Shown: positions 9,730 through 18,991, numbered from the stretch's first letter. The stretch is 64,000 nt of DNA from Leuconostoc gelidum subsp. gelidum KCTC 3527 (GCF_000166715.1 NZ_AEMI01000020.1:62001-126000), one strand, 5' to 3'. Numbers and translations are program-made. Notes: generated by a model not told the origin, from the letters alone.

Positions 9730-11508
9730 TTATTTTAATCCTTTAATTGTCATATCATCAATTGTTGCGATTTTCGCATTGTCTAGTAGGTTAGCTTTAA
9801 AGCTAACTTCGTCGCCCATCTTCAGGAAAACAACTGTGGGACTGCTGTCTGAATCGATTTTAAAGACTGTTGACTGGTTTTCAAGCATAAAATTCACAAT
9901 CGTTTTTTTACCATCATTGATTACCGCTACTCGTGATACCTTTCCAGTAATTTCTTTTTCTGTTTTAGGATCGGTTGATCGATTATTAGAAGTAGACTCC
10001 GCCAAATCTTTACGATAATCATCCAAAGCTTCTTGTGCGTTATCACCATCAATGACAATATCGTTATCTATGGCGTTAATGTACACATATTTTTTAAAGA
10101 TACCTTTTGTATCCAGCAATGACACAACCCAAGTTGGCGTACCATCAATGTTATACAAAATTGGCATATGAGCCTGCCACTTCTTTTCTGGATATATTTT
10201 ATCTGCAATACTAATGGCGCCATCTGAATCCATTAACCCTGAACGCGTATCACGATAATAGGTCAACTTACCAGTTTTCGCATCAATGAGTGAGTATCCT
10301 AAGGCTGAATCTTGATCATTATTCCCTGACGTAAAGTCAGTAAAATAGACTAAATGACCTTTAGCATCAATTAACGGTGTAATTTGTCCACCAGAGTAAA
10401 CGCCATTATTCGTTGGTATTTTAACATTACGTTTCGCACCAAAAGATGTTTGGTTCCACCAACCCTTTTGATAACGGCCGTAGAATTCATTCATTTGATT
10501 AGCCGCAGCACTTGTAATTGGTGCATCAATAAACTTCGGCGCGTGATTGGCCTCATAAACTTTAACTTCCCCGGTTTGTGCATTAAGGACTGCAGTCTTA
10601 AATTCATTGAACTTCATGCGACCTGACACACCATATTCACGATACAGTGTTTGCACATAGTAAGGCTTACCCTGATCATCAATTTCTAAATTCATACGCC
10701 CAGTACTAGCATAAGTTGGTGCATTAGCATAGATTTTACGCGCGGCATCATCGTTCAAGTACGCGGATGTTGTATATTTCAAACGCTCTGTTACAAATTT
10801 AGGTTGTGCATTAACATCTGTAGCACTAATGATGAAATAACCAGGAACGGATTTGTTCTTGAGCCATTTGAAGAAACCATTGAATTCCACTGTGGCCACA
10901 TAAACATACTTACCATTAACCATTTGTGCTGTTATACCATCTAATTTATACATATTTGAATTGGGAATAACGCTAAATTTTTGTTGCATTTTACGCTTAG
11001 CTGTATCTGGTGCCAACGCAATTGGCATGTCTTTGGCAGAGGTCAATAATTCAGCAGAACGCTTTGTTTGTGTAGGAATTGAATCATATACGTTGTTAAT
11101 ACTCGTTAACCGTGTGACAAACGCAGTGGCACCAACAATTATCCATAATACAATTGGAACCAATAATACCAACAAATAACGACGCAAAAAATGAGCTTGT
11201 TTATCAGTTACTTTAACGTGTCGTTCATGCTGCCCAAGCGCGCGTACTTTATCCACAGCAGATAAGCCAGCATTCCCAATAAAATTAATGATTGCTGCAA
11301 CCCCAGCTAATAAAATATTGACATTTAGTAACGTTGTCAAATTTTTGGGTGGTAATTGGATGTAAAGTACCAAGTACACAAATAGTAGTTCGATAACAGT
11401 CGTTATAACGAACCACAACCAACGACGATTTAAAATAACAGCAGCAATATTAACTAATAGTATCCCAATACTAAAAACTAACATCACATTGATAAAATTT
11501 AGTAACAT
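9730..11508 (-). CDS. Unrecognised membrane protein with large extracytoplasmic domain
   Basis: I do not recognise a named family for this 592-residue protein. It has about three transmembrane segments in the first 85 residues (hydrophobic stretches from MLLNFINVMLVF onward), a basic cytoplasmic loop rich in Lys/Arg/His (about 88-110), and a fourth segment around 112-133 (YLLVLLVPIVLWIIVGATAFV). A region of about 450 residues then probably lies outside the membrane. That region repeats phrases such as VNGKYVYVATVEF, TAVLNAQTGEVKVYEA and SLIDAKTGKLTYY, which resemble PepSY-like or beta-sandwich modules and might inhibit or sense an extracellular partner. The last about 80 residues look like a small OB-like domain. 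Monocistronic; weakly linked to ogt by a 55-base gap. Confidence 0.75.
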   Translation of the reverse strand: MLLNFINVMLVFSIGILLVNIAAVILNRRWLWFVITTVIELLFVYLVLYIQLPPKNLTTLLNVNILLAGVAAIINFIGNAGLSAVDKVRALGQHERHVKVTDKQAHFLRRYLLVLLVPIVLWIIVGATAFVTRLTSINNVYDSIPTQTKRSAELLTSAKDMPIALAPDTAKRKMQQKFSVIPNSNMYKLDGITAQMVNGKYVYVATVEFNGFFKWLKNKSVPGYFIISATDVNAQPKFVTERLKYTTSAYLNDDAARKIYANAPTYASTGRMNLEIDDQGKPYYVQTLYREYGVSGRMKFNEFKTAVLNAQTGEVKVYEANHAPKFIDAPITSAAANQMNEFYGRYQKGWWNQTSFGAKRNVKIPTNNGVYSGGQITPLIDAKGHLVYFTDFTSGNNDQDSALGYSLIDAKTGKLTYYRDTRSGLMDSDGAISIADKIYPEKKWQAHMPILYNIDGTPTWVVSLLDTKGIFKKYVYINAIDNDIVIDGDNAQEALDDYRKDLAESTSNNRSTDPKTEKEITGKVSRVAVINDGKKTIVNFMLENQSTVFKIDSDSSPTVVFLKMGDEVSFKANLLDNAKIATIDDMTIKGLK

Positions 11509-11611
11509 AAAAAATCTCCTTCAAAGTGTGTAATAGCATACCTATCATTATCAATTATAAAGTAACAATGATAACAAAGATAGTAAACTGCCATCATTAC
11601 GAAGATAATCA

Positions 11612-11643
11612 AAAACCTAATCGACAGTTATCGATTAGGTTTT
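11612..11643 (-). terminator. Terminator of the fruRKA operon
   Basis: A 13-bp stem (AAAACCTAATCGA and complement, 6-nt loop) ends in TTTTTG on the minus strand, immediately after the fruA stop at 11647. Confidence 0.85.
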
Positions 11644-11646
11644 AAA

Positions 11647-13566
11647 TTATACTGCTTTTTTGAAGAACCCGTAGACTATGCCAGAAACAACAGCCCCAAT
11701 TGCTATAAAGAGCAAGTATAGCAATGGTGAACTTGTCAAGGCAATCACGAAGATACCACCATGTGGTGCTAACAGTTTAATGCCAGCCAAACCAACTAAT
11801 CCACCAGACAACACTGATCCAACCATGAAGCTTGGAATTGCACGTACTGGATCTGCAGCTGCAAATGGAATGGCGCCTTCTGTAATGAAGGATAGTCCCA
11901 TCACTATATTAGTTAATCCTGCTTGTCGTTCTTGCTGATCGAACTTATGTTTGAACAATAGTGTTGCCACAAAGACTGCTAATGGTGGCACCATACCACC
12001 AGCCATGACAGCTGCCATAATCACCGATCCACCACTTGCAACTGTTGCAGCTAAAGTGCCTGTTCCAAAGACATAGGCTGCTTTGTTGATTGGACCACCC
12101 ATATCAATTGACATCATACCGCCAAGTATCGCACCTAATAGTACGGCATTGGTACCATCCAAACCAGATAAGAAATTATTCAAGCCAGTGTTAATTGCCG
12201 ACATTGGAATATTAATGAGTAGCATCGCAAAACCAGTTAATAGGACACCTAATACTGGATAAAACAAAATTGATTTAATACCATCTAATGTCTTAGGCAA
12301 TTTTTGGAATGCCTTTTTGAGTAACAGCATAATGCCACCGGCTAGGAAACCACCGACTAGGGCACCTAAAAATCCTGAAGGAATTGGCGCATGGTTAGCA
12401 TTTAAGCCGACATTATAAAGATTGTAACCATTTGCAGATAATGCACCAGCTACGAATCCAGCTACTAACCCTGGCTTTTCAGCAATTGAATAAGCAATAT
12501 ACCCTGCCAAAACTGGTAACATGAAACCAAATGCTGCGCCACCAATTTGTTTAAAAAACGCAGCAATTGGATGATACGTACCCAAACTTGACAATGCACT
12601 GTTTGGTACACCCAAACTTTGGTCAATTAAGAAGGCAAACGCAATTGCAATACCACCGCCAATAACAAATGGTAGCATACTCGATACGCCGCTCATGAGA
12701 TGGCGATAAAACGCCTTACCAATTGACTGTGGTGCTTCTGTTGATTGTTGCCTAGGTTCATTACTATGATAAACAGGTGCTGTCTGACGAAGTGCTAAGT
12801 CGATTAATTCATCTGGCTTACGGATGCCATCGGCTACTGGTCGATTAATTAATGGCTTACCATCAAAGCGTGCCATGTCAACTTTTTTATCGGCAGCTAT
12901 AATCACCCCTTGCGCGTGTGCAATATCTGCGTCTGTTAGTTTGTTCCCCACACCACTAGCACCGTTTGTTTCAACTTTAATGCGGATGCCCAGCTTTTCA
13001 GCATGCTTTTTCAACGCTTCTTCAGCCATATAAGTATGCGCAATACCAGTTGTACATGCCGTGACAGCAACAAGGAAGGGTGCATCATCATCAACTACTA
13101 CCTCAGTTGATTCTGATTCTTGTGCTGTAAACAGACTAACTACTTTAGCTGGTGTTTCCGCCTGTTTTAATTTATCCATAAAGCCATCTTGCAACAAATA
13201 ACGTGATAGACTGGCTAGTGCTTCCAAGTGTGTGTTATTTGCATTGGCTGGCACTGCTATCATAAACAACAAATGGACAGGTTGGCCATCCATGGCATCA
13301 TAATCAACACCATTTTTTGATCGCGCAAACGCCACCGTAGGCTGCTTAACCGCATTATTTTTAGCATGTGGCATCGCAATACCATCACCTAAACCAGTCG
13401 TTGTCTGTGCTTCACGTGCCAAAATACCCTTTAAAAATTCTTGCTTATCCGTAATGCGATCGGCGGCATAAAGTTGATCGATCATTTCGTCAAAAGCTGC
13501 TTGTTTTGTTGTGGCTTTTAAGTCTAAAAGCATCACATCTGGTAATAACAATTCACTTATTTTCAT
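11647..13566 (-). CDS. fruA: Fructose-specific PTS transporter EIIABC
   Basis: The 639-residue permease imports fructose and phosphorylates it to fructose-1-phosphate. It joins three domains: EIIA (1-150) with phospho-acceptor H67 in GIAMPHAKN, EIIB (about 165-262) with C171 in VTACTTGIAHTYMAEE, and a membrane EIIC of the fructose family (about 290-639) with MLPFVIGGGIAIAFAFL and GGPINKAAYVFG. Length and order are those of FruA from Gram-positive bacteria. It is the last gene of fruR-fruK-fruA, 18 bases after fruK, and ends at a strong terminator. Fructose released by dextransucrase is an obvious substrate source. Confidence 0.96.
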   Translation of the reverse strand: MKISELLLPDVMLLDLKATTKQAAFDEMIDQLYAADRITDKQEFLKGILAREAQTTTGLGDGIAMPHAKNNAVKQPTVAFARSKNGVDYDAMDGQPVHLLFMIAVPANANNTHLEALASLSRYLLQDGFMDKLKQAETPAKVVSLFTAQESESTEVVVDDDAPFLVAVTACTTGIAHTYMAEEALKKHAEKLGIRIKVETNGASGVGNKLTDADIAHAQGVIIAADKKVDMARFDGKPLINRPVADGIRKPDELIDLALRQTAPVYHSNEPRQQSTEAPQSIGKAFYRHLMSGVSSMLPFVIGGGIAIAFAFLIDQSLGVPNSALSSLGTYHPIAAFFKQIGGAAFGFMLPVLAGYIAYSIAEKPGLVAGFVAGALSANGYNLYNVGLNANHAPIPSGFLGALVGGFLAGGIMLLLKKAFQKLPKTLDGIKSILFYPVLGVLLTGFAMLLINIPMSAINTGLNNFLSGLDGTNAVLLGAILGGMMSIDMGGPINKAAYVFGTGTLAATVASGGSVIMAAVMAGGMVPPLAVFVATLLFKHKFDQQERQAGLTNIVMGLSFITEGAIPFAAADPVRAIPSFMVGSVLSGGLVGLAGIKLLAPHGGIFVIALTSSPLLYLLFIAIGAVVSGIVYGFFKKAV

Positions 13567-13584
13567 GACGTTTCCTCATATTCA

Positions 13585-14496
13585 TCAAATAGTTGTGATA
13601 CTAACTTGCTGATAAATTTCCTCAATTTTTTGTTTTGTTGCTATATCGTTACTAAAGGCTGTTGCAGTACCACTAGCTACAGCAATTTTAAAACTTTCTA
13701 ACACATCTTCTGACTGTAACCATGTACCGATAAAACCAGCAATCATTGAATCACCAGCACCGGCTGAATTTTGAACTTGACCTCTAATTGGTTTTGCAAA
13801 ATATTGTGTCTGCTGCGTGAAAAGTAGCGCACCATCACCAGCAAGTGACACAATAGCATGTTGCGCACCATCTATTATCAATTGTCTTCCCCATCGTAGG
13901 AGATCCGCTTGCGTGGCTAAATCAGTATCATAAAGTTGTGCTAATTCCCTACGATTTGGTTTTACTAGCAATGGTCGGTCGGCCAAAGCCGTTTTTAACT
14001 GTTGTCCAGTCGTATCAATGACAAATCGTGCCCCACATAATTGAATTTTATGTAGCATTTGTTGATAAACATGATTATCCAAACTCTTAGGCACACTGCC
14101 TGAAAGAATAACAACGTCGTCATGTGTTAAACAATCAAATTTTTGGAAGAATATTGCTAATTCTTGCGCCGTAATCGCCGGACCAGTTGCATTAATTTCC
14201 GTCTCGTTGGCAGCTTTTATTTTTAAATTGATACGCGTATTACCAGCTATTTGTGTAAAATCTTGCGTTAAATGTGTGTCACGTAAGGTATTTTGTAAAT
14301 GTTGACCGGTAAATCCACCTAGAAATCCCCAAGCTGTATTATCAATAGCTAACTGACCTAGCAGTCGACTCACATTAATGCCCTTACCACCTGGAAAAAT
14401 AGTTTCTGAATCAGCGCGATTTGTTTCACCTAATGTCAATGTTTTCAAACGTGTTATAAAATCCAATGATGGATTCAAAGTGACCGTATAAATCAT
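13585..14496 (-). CDS. fruK: 1-phosphofructokinase
   Basis: The 303-residue PfkB-family kinase converts the fructose-1-phosphate made by FruA into fructose-1,6-bisphosphate. The N-terminal MIYTVTLNPSLDF, the GGKGINVSRLL glycine motif and the C-terminal NSAGAGDSMIAGF motif with the catalytic Asp are present. The start is preceded by GAAGAGGGGAAATT, an SD that overlaps the TAG stop region of fruR. That SD (14501-14510) is perfectly complementary over 10 nt to a loop of the candidate small RNA at 37182-37314. Middle gene of the fruRKA operon. Confidence 0.95.
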   Translation of the reverse strand: MIYTVTLNPSLDFITRLKTLTLGETNRADSETIFPGGKGINVSRLLGQLAIDNTAWGFLGGFTGQHLQNTLRDTHLTQDFTQIAGNTRINLKIKAANETEINATGPAITAQELAIFFQKFDCLTHDDVVILSGSVPKSLDNHVYQQMLHKIQLCGARFVIDTTGQQLKTALADRPLLVKPNRRELAQLYDTDLATQADLLRWGRQLIIDGAQHAIVSLAGDGALLFTQQTQYFAKPIRGQVQNSAGAGDSMIAGFIGTWLQSEDVLESFKIAVASGTATAFSNDIATKQKIEEIYQQVSITTI

Positions 14497-14509
14497 AATT
14501 TCCCCTCTT

Positions 14510-15262
14510 CTATACTACTAACACTTTCATGACTTGCTTAAGTTCATCACGTTGTTTTGACACTAAATTAGTTGTGACCAAGACAACTTCATTCAATGCC
14601 ACCGCCTTAGCAAATGAAGCAATTCCAATTTTACTCGCATCAGCCAAGACGTAGCTTACATGAGAACGTTCAACAACTGCACGTTTAACGGCAGCTTCTT
14701 CCAAGTCCGGTGTTGTTAGTCCAAACTCAACAGATATGCCATCAGCACCAACAAAACTGACATCAAATACCATATTTTTAATTTGTTCAACTGCGGCGGC
14801 ACCTATTACGGCATCCGTTGTTTGTTTTACTTGTCCACCAATGATCAACACGGGTATCATCAAATCTGATAGGTTAGCTGCATGATGAACAGAGTTTGTG
14901 ACAACGGTAATCGCGGGCTTCTTATCCGCTAAATAAGCAATAACTTCGCCCGTTGTTGACCCAGCGTCTAAAAAAATTGTCTCGCCACCTTGCAACTGCT
15001 GCACCGCTCGTTTCGCAATTTTTTGTTTATCAGCTTGATAAATCGGTCTGCGTTCACTAACTGTCGATGATTTTTTATTCTGAGCAATAAATTCAACACC
15101 ACCATGCACACGTTTTACTAGTCCTTTATCGGTTAACGATGCTAGATCGCGCCGTATGGTTGAAATAGATGTTTGCGTGACCCCTTTTAATTCCTGAAGG
15201 GAAATAAACTGATGCTTTTGAATTACAGCTAATAATCTTTCCTGTCTTTCTTCTACAATCAT
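14510..15262 (-). CDS. fruR: DeoR-family transcriptional repressor of the fructose operon
   Basis: The 250-residue regulator has an N-terminal DeoR winged helix (RQERLLAVIQKHQFISLQEL, then TSISTIRRDLASL) and a C-terminal sugar-phosphate sensing domain of the DeoR/rpiA type (IFLDAGSTTGEVIAYL, TNSVHHAANL, FVGADGISVEFGLTTPD). It probably represses its own operon and is released by fructose-1-phosphate, as in related bacteria. I start at the ATG at 15262, with GAGG 8 nt upstream; an in-frame GTG four codons earlier overlaps that SD. It leads the fruRKA operon behind a promoter with a cre site. Confidence 0.93.
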   Translation of the reverse strand: MIVEERQERLLAVIQKHQFISLQELKGVTQTSISTIRRDLASLTDKGLVKRVHGGVEFIAQNKKSSTVSERRPIYQADKQKIAKRAVQQLQGGETIFLDAGSTTGEVIAYLADKKPAITVVTNSVHHAANLSDLMIPVLIIGGQVKQTTDAVIGAAAVEQIKNMVFDVSFVGADGISVEFGLTTPDLEEAAVKRAVVERSHVSYVLADASKIGIASFAKAVALNEVVLVTTNLVSKQRDELKQVMKVLVV

Positions 15263-15279
15263 TATCTTCCTCACTTAAA

Positions 15280-15293
15280 TGTAAGCGCTTTCT
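15280..15293 (-). promoter_or_regulatory. cre site (CcpA operator) upstream of fruR
   Basis: AGAAAGCGCTTACA on the minus strand matches the cre consensus TGWAANCGNTNWCA at all but the first position. It lies between the -10 box and the fruR start, a position that blocks transcription when CcpA-HPr(Ser-P) is bound. Confidence 0.7.
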
Positions 15294-15303
15294 TTATAAG
15301 ATT

Positions 15304-15332
15304 ATAATACCTTTTTTTAAATATATTTGCAA
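15304..15332 (-). promoter_or_regulatory. fruRKA promoter
   Basis: TTGCAA and TATTAT (within TATTATAAT) are spaced 17 bp apart on the minus strand, about 45 bases before the fruR start and just upstream of the cre site. Confidence 0.6.
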
Positions 15333-15364
15333 CATTTTTATACCATATTTGTTCAAAATACGTC

Positions 15365-15398
15365 AAAAAAAACAGCAATCATTATTTTGATTACTGTT
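15365..15398 (-). terminator. Terminator after the nucleotidase gene
   Basis: The stem AACAGTAATCA/TGATTGCTGTT (one mismatch) is followed by eight T on the minus strand. Confidence 0.75.
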
Positions 15399-15402
15399 TT
15401 TA

Positions 15403-15999
15403 CTATTCCCAATGCGCTTTTTCAAAATGATCATTTTTTCCAAAAAGTTGATAGCCTGTTTGTTCTGCTACCGCTTCTGCGCTTAAACGTAACGTACCAG
15501 ATGTCTTATAGGCTTTGGCAACTGCATTTAAATAATTCACCAACTGGTCTGACCAAACTAAACGGGCGTCATATCCATACTGAATCCACAAGCTATCCGC
15601 TGCCTCATCATTCCATTGACTTGCGCCATGATAAGGACGATCGTCAATTAAAATACCACCAACACCATGCGCTAAACTTTTATCATGCGTCAACGTCACA
15701 CGCTTATAAAATGGGCTTTGTTTATCATTCCCAAAGTACTGCGCAAGCCAAAGTAATTTATCCTGCCAAGCACTGGCATTTTGCCATGGTGCGGTCGATA
15801 AAATGTGCAGCTCATAATTTTCTGCCAATGATTTAACAGCTTCAACAGCACCAACCATTGGTGGTAAATTACGAAAAATACCGGGTATTTGATCAGGCTT
15901 TTTTACTTTTTCCGATCTCATATCAATAACATTTAAAATGGATAACGTATCGACTAATACATTATCCATATCTAAAAATAATTTAGGCTTCTTAACCAT
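15403..15999 (-). CDS. 5'(3')-deoxyribonucleotidase-like HAD phosphatase
   Basis: The 198-residue protein carries the HAD motif I LFLDMDNVLVDTL (nucleophile D10, acid D12), motif II HILSTAPW and the late acidic motif GILIDDRPYHGASQW. This combination is that of the NT5C-like cytosolic 5' nucleotidases, which remove phosphate from (deoxy)nucleoside monophosphates. Substrate preference cannot be read from sequence. The C-terminal 40 residues past the core are variable. It is flanked by its own terminator and lies divergently in no operon; the next gene upstream is rpsP with its own terminator. Confidence 0.85.
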   Translation of the reverse strand: MVKKPKLFLDMDNVLVDTLSILNVIDMRSEKVKKPDQIPGIFRNLPPMVGAVEAVKSLAENYELHILSTAPWQNASAWQDKLLWLAQYFGNDKQSPFYKRVTLTHDKSLAHGVGGILIDDRPYHGASQWNDEAADSLWIQYGYDARLVWSDQLVNYLNAVAKAYKTSGTLRLSAEAVAEQTGYQLFGKNDHFEKAHWE

Positions 16000-16123
16000 T
16001 TATCTTCTCCATTACTATCAGAATTAAAGAAAGCGTTTCCATAATTGGATAGTTTCATTATAGCCGATGTGAGATTAATTGGCAAAATTGTTTTACAAAT
16101 CTATTGGCATCATCCTAACAACA

Positions 16124-16167
16124 GAAAAAAAGACAGCTGTCATAAATAATTATGGCAGTTGTCTTTT
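16124..16167 (-). terminator. Terminator of rpsP
   Basis: Arms AAAAGACAACTGCCATAA and TTATGACAGCTGTCTTTT pair with few mismatches and are followed by a T-run on the minus strand. Confidence 0.8.
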
Positions 16168-16174
16168 TAGTTAA

Positions 16175-16588
16175 TTATACTAATGCTAACAAATCAGCTT
16201 TTTTTGCTGATGAAGCAAATTCAATGCCCTTAGCATTCAAATATGCTTTAAGTTCAGCAACAGTATTTTTTTCTGTTGGCTTTGCTACTGATGCAGCAGG
16301 CTTAGCAACAGCTGGCTTCTTGCCAGACTTTGTTTCAGTATGCTTTGTCAAGATACCTGCATTGCTCAACAAATTGCGAACAGTTTCTGATGGTTGTGCA
16401 CCATTGCTCAACCATGACAAAATCTTTTCTTCGTCTAACTTAATTTCTGCAGGTTGTGTAATTGGGTTGTATGTACCAACTGTTTCGATGAAACGGCCAT
16501 CACGAGGTGAGCGTGAATCAGCGATCACAACACGGTAGAAAGGACGCTTCTTGGCACCCATACGCTTCAAACGGATTTTAACTGACAT
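16175..16588 (-). CDS. rpsP: 30S ribosomal protein S16 with C-terminal HeH/SAP-like domain
   Basis: Residues 1-83 are an ordinary S16 ([39 protein letters not shown]), a primary binder of 16S rRNA needed for 30S assembly. S16 normally ends near 85-90 residues, but this protein is 137 long. A Lys/Pro/Ala linker (84-107) leads to [16 protein letters not shown]... ADLLALV (109-137), which reads as a HeH/LEM or SAP-like helix-extended-helix module, a fold often used for nucleic acid or phage-type contacts. GGAGG precedes the start. rimM and trmD, usually next to rpsP, are 7-9 kb away. Confidence 0.95.
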   Translation of the reverse strand: MSVKIRLKRMGAKKRPFYRVVIADSRSPRDGRFIETVGTYNPITQPAEIKLDEEKILSWLSNGAQPSETVRNLLSNAGILTKHTETKSGKKPAVAKPAASVAKPTEKNTVAELKAYLNAKGIEFASSAKKADLLALV

Positions 16589-16677
16589 ATTTAATGTCCT
16601 CCAAATTTCTTTTGTGCTTTTTGCACTTTAATTTACTTATTTAGTATCCCACTAACCGGCACCGATGTCAAGTACTT

Positions 16678-18147
16678 TTACTTGACACGTGTTACCCAAT
16701 TTTCAATTTTATGTATCTCTGACTGCTTAAGATACCGCAATGTCACGTGTTGCGTTGAATCACTGTCACGTAGAATAATAGTAAGATGCTGTGCTTTTTT
16801 ATTCACCATAAAACAACTTTGTGCCGTTTCAAAGCCTTGAATTTTTTCACGTGGGATAAAATAGGTGTGTTTTGTGAAGCTTAATGATGTTTGTATGATT
16901 AAATAATCAGCATCAAAGCAAATCGCTTGATCTAACATTTTTACATATGTGGCCATTAATGAATAACAGAATATAACTACAACTATTAAACTTAGTATTG
17001 GTAACTCATGTGGTACATTCATATTTGTTATATATTCAATTAACCTATACAAAACAAATGCGATGCCAATTCCGAGACAATCAAGTACAAAAATGTAGCG
17101 TAACTGATAGATCGAAGACCTGGAAACTGTTGGTGCTTTTTGTGGTCGTAAAAAATGATATTTAGGTAAAAAACGTTGTAAAACATTTGTCGTCTCATTT
17201 TCTTTTACAACTGGCATGATACGTGTTTGTTTCGTTTGATCATCCTTATCTACCACTGATGATGCTAATAAAACATTGACAGATACAAGATGTACTAATC
17301 GGCGCAACAAGGATTGTTCATAATGAATAGCTTGAATACGAGAGATCCGTAACTGCATGTTTTGTTTCGTTAAAAGGCCACGTGTTATGTTTAAGTGTGC
17401 ACCCGTGCGAAAAATGGTGAATTGAAAATAGCGATTATATAAGCGCATGAATGCCCCGAAAAAACCAATGATTACGGCAGCTAATATTAGTGCAGCATAT
17501 ATTTCAAATGTTTGATTATTTATCCAATTGTCAAGATCATTTTGAAACCATTTAGGAAAAAATTCATTCACTGTTGTCAGGGTTGCAAATAGCACACCCA
17601 CAGTTCCTAAACTGCCTAACGATGTTAAAGCATATACACACAAATCGTGATTATTAATTTGATACTGCGCATCTACCTTGTGTGACACCAACTTAGTAGT
17701 GTGATCTGAACTTTTTGTTTGAGCTTGCTTACGTAACGCTTCAATAGCTTCAATTTGTGGTAAAAGTAAGGCCTTGAATTCAAGCTTATCATCTTTTTTT
17801 CCGGAAGTCTCTATACTAACCTTAAATACTTCAAACGGTTGAAAATAAATTGGTTGTGTTCGCGTGATTGTCTGAACACGTTCAAACGTTATATGTGCAC
17901 GTTTTTTTACAAATATTCCCTGAGTCAGGCTGATTTCATGAGGCGTGATTTCATAAACAAAGAACCACCAATTCAAAATACCAAATATTAACGATAGTGA
18001 CAACATACCAATAACTATAAGTAATTGCATTTGCCACCGATTGTCACCTTTAAAAAAAATCAAAAAAGCAGGAAAAATAATCATCCGAATAACGGCAATT
18101 GATTCAGAAAGAATCGCAATTTTTGGTTGATGTTGGCGATCAGTCAT
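16678..18147 (-). CDS. ydbT: YdbT-like bacterial PH-domain membrane protein
   Basis: This 489-residue protein has membrane segment pairs near residues 20-62, about 172-235 and about 355-395, with bacterial pleckstrin-homology (bPH_2) modules between them. Typical module phrases are FVKKRAHITFERVQTI, LTKQNMQLRISRIQAIHYEQ and FIPREKIQGFETAQSCF. It overlaps by 8 nt the upstream ydbS-like gene. In Bacillus subtilis the paired YdbS and YdbT have been linked to resistance to some bacteriocins; that role here is inference. Length matches YdbT. Confidence 0.85.
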   Translation of the reverse strand: MTDRQHQPKIAILSESIAVIRMIIFPAFLIFFKGDNRWQMQLLIVIGMLSLSLIFGILNWWFFVYEITPHEISLTQGIFVKKRAHITFERVQTITRTQPIYFQPFEVFKVSIETSGKKDDKLEFKALLLPQIEAIEALRKQAQTKSSDHTTKLVSHKVDAQYQINNHDLCVYALTSLGSLGTVGVLFATLTTVNEFFPKWFQNDLDNWINNQTFEIYAALILAAVIIGFFGAFMRLYNRYFQFTIFRTGAHLNITRGLLTKQNMQLRISRIQAIHYEQSLLRRLVHLVSVNVLLASSVVDKDDQTKQTRIMPVVKENETTNVLQRFLPKYHFLRPQKAPTVSRSSIYQLRYIFVLDCLGIGIAFVLYRLIEYITNMNVPHELPILSLIVVVIFCYSLMATYVKMLDQAICFDADYLIIQTSLSFTKHTYFIPREKIQGFETAQSCFMVNKKAQHLTIILRDSDSTQHVTLRYLKQSEIHKIENWVTRVK

Positions 18148-18634
18148 CTGTATCTACCTCACGCGCCTGTCTTGCCGCTGTAATCAACTGATCACGTAAG
18201 TATTGTGCCACATCTTCATTAATTGTTGCAATTTTAAAAGCATGTGCCGCTGTAACGATTGACACATTTTGCAAATGATATATTTTTAAGATTGGTCCTT
18301 GAACTGTATCAACATTTTGTATACGATTCAATGGAATTGTTTCTGATTTACGTAGAAAAAATCCTTTATAAATAGAAATAGCTTCCTGCTGCAGCAAATA
18401 CTTGTGAAAGCGATAACGGTAAGGAATCAAAATAGCATTACCAATAATAAGCAACAAAATAAAACCAAATAATACATTAACCCCAATTGTTAAAGGATTA
18501 TACCCATTAAATTTCAAAAATATGTTAGTTATTAATCCGATTGCTAAGAGCACTAATAAAGCAATCATATCATACATTAACCACACTTTTTTAGCCGCTT
18601 TTGGTAAGCTCTGTGCATGCTTTGGTATCATCAC
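18140..18634 (-). CDS. ydbS: YdbS-like bacterial PH-domain membrane protein
   Basis: The 164-residue protein has two transmembrane helices in its first 75 residues and one bPH_2 module after them (YRFHKYLLQQEAISIYKGFF, ETIPLNRIQNVDTVQGP). It precedes and overlaps the ydbT-like gene, the standard two-gene arrangement. The pair probably forms a membrane complex. Confidence 0.85.
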   Translation of the reverse strand: MMIPKHAQSLPKAAKKVWLMYDMIALLVLLAIGLITNIFLKFNGYNPLTIGVNVLFGFILLLIIGNAILIPYRYRFHKYLLQQEAISIYKGFFLRKSETIPLNRIQNVDTVQGPILKIYHLQNVSIVTAAHAFKIATINEDVAQYLRDQLITAARQAREVDTDD

Positions 18635-18643
18635 TATTGCGCT

Positions 18644-18838
18644 CTAATCATCTTCACGCTTGGCATTAATTTCTTCACTTAATATAATCAAGTTATCTAA
18701 TGCACGACGTGCTAATCGTGAATCATGGGCACGATTAGCGTCATTAGTGATACCACCTAGTGTGTGTGGCGTATTAACATCATTAATGATACTAATAAGC
18801 TGTTCATGCCATATGGTCAACTGTTCTTTTTCATTCAT
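18644..18838 (-). CDS. Small conserved-looking protein of unknown function
   Basis: The 64-residue protein is charged and helical with no membrane segment (begins MNEKEQLTIWHEQLISIIND; ends LSEEINAKREDD). AAGGAGAAAAATT gives a strong ribosome binding site, and the stop lies 9 bases before ydbS, so it is likely the first gene of the ydbST operon. I do not recognise the family. Confidence 0.6.
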   Translation of the reverse strand: MNEKEQLTIWHEQLISIINDVNTPHTLGGITNDANRAHDSRLARRALDNLIILSEEINAKREDD

Positions 18839-18963
18839 AATTTTTCTCCTTCAAACAATTATGTTTATTCTATCATGACTACAATTGTATGTCATGATAA
18901 TGCTCATAAATTTTATTGACAACGTGCAATTACCTAAGAAATATAATATTTTTTAAAAACATA

Positions 18964-18991
18964 TTGTAATCCTTGTATTTTCAGGTAAAAT
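18964..18991 (+). promoter_or_regulatory. Candidate mscL promoter
   Basis: TTGTAA and TAAAAT are spaced 16 bp apart about 75 bases before the mscL start. The rest of 18839-18963 is AT-rich with no further feature seen. Confidence 0.4.
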
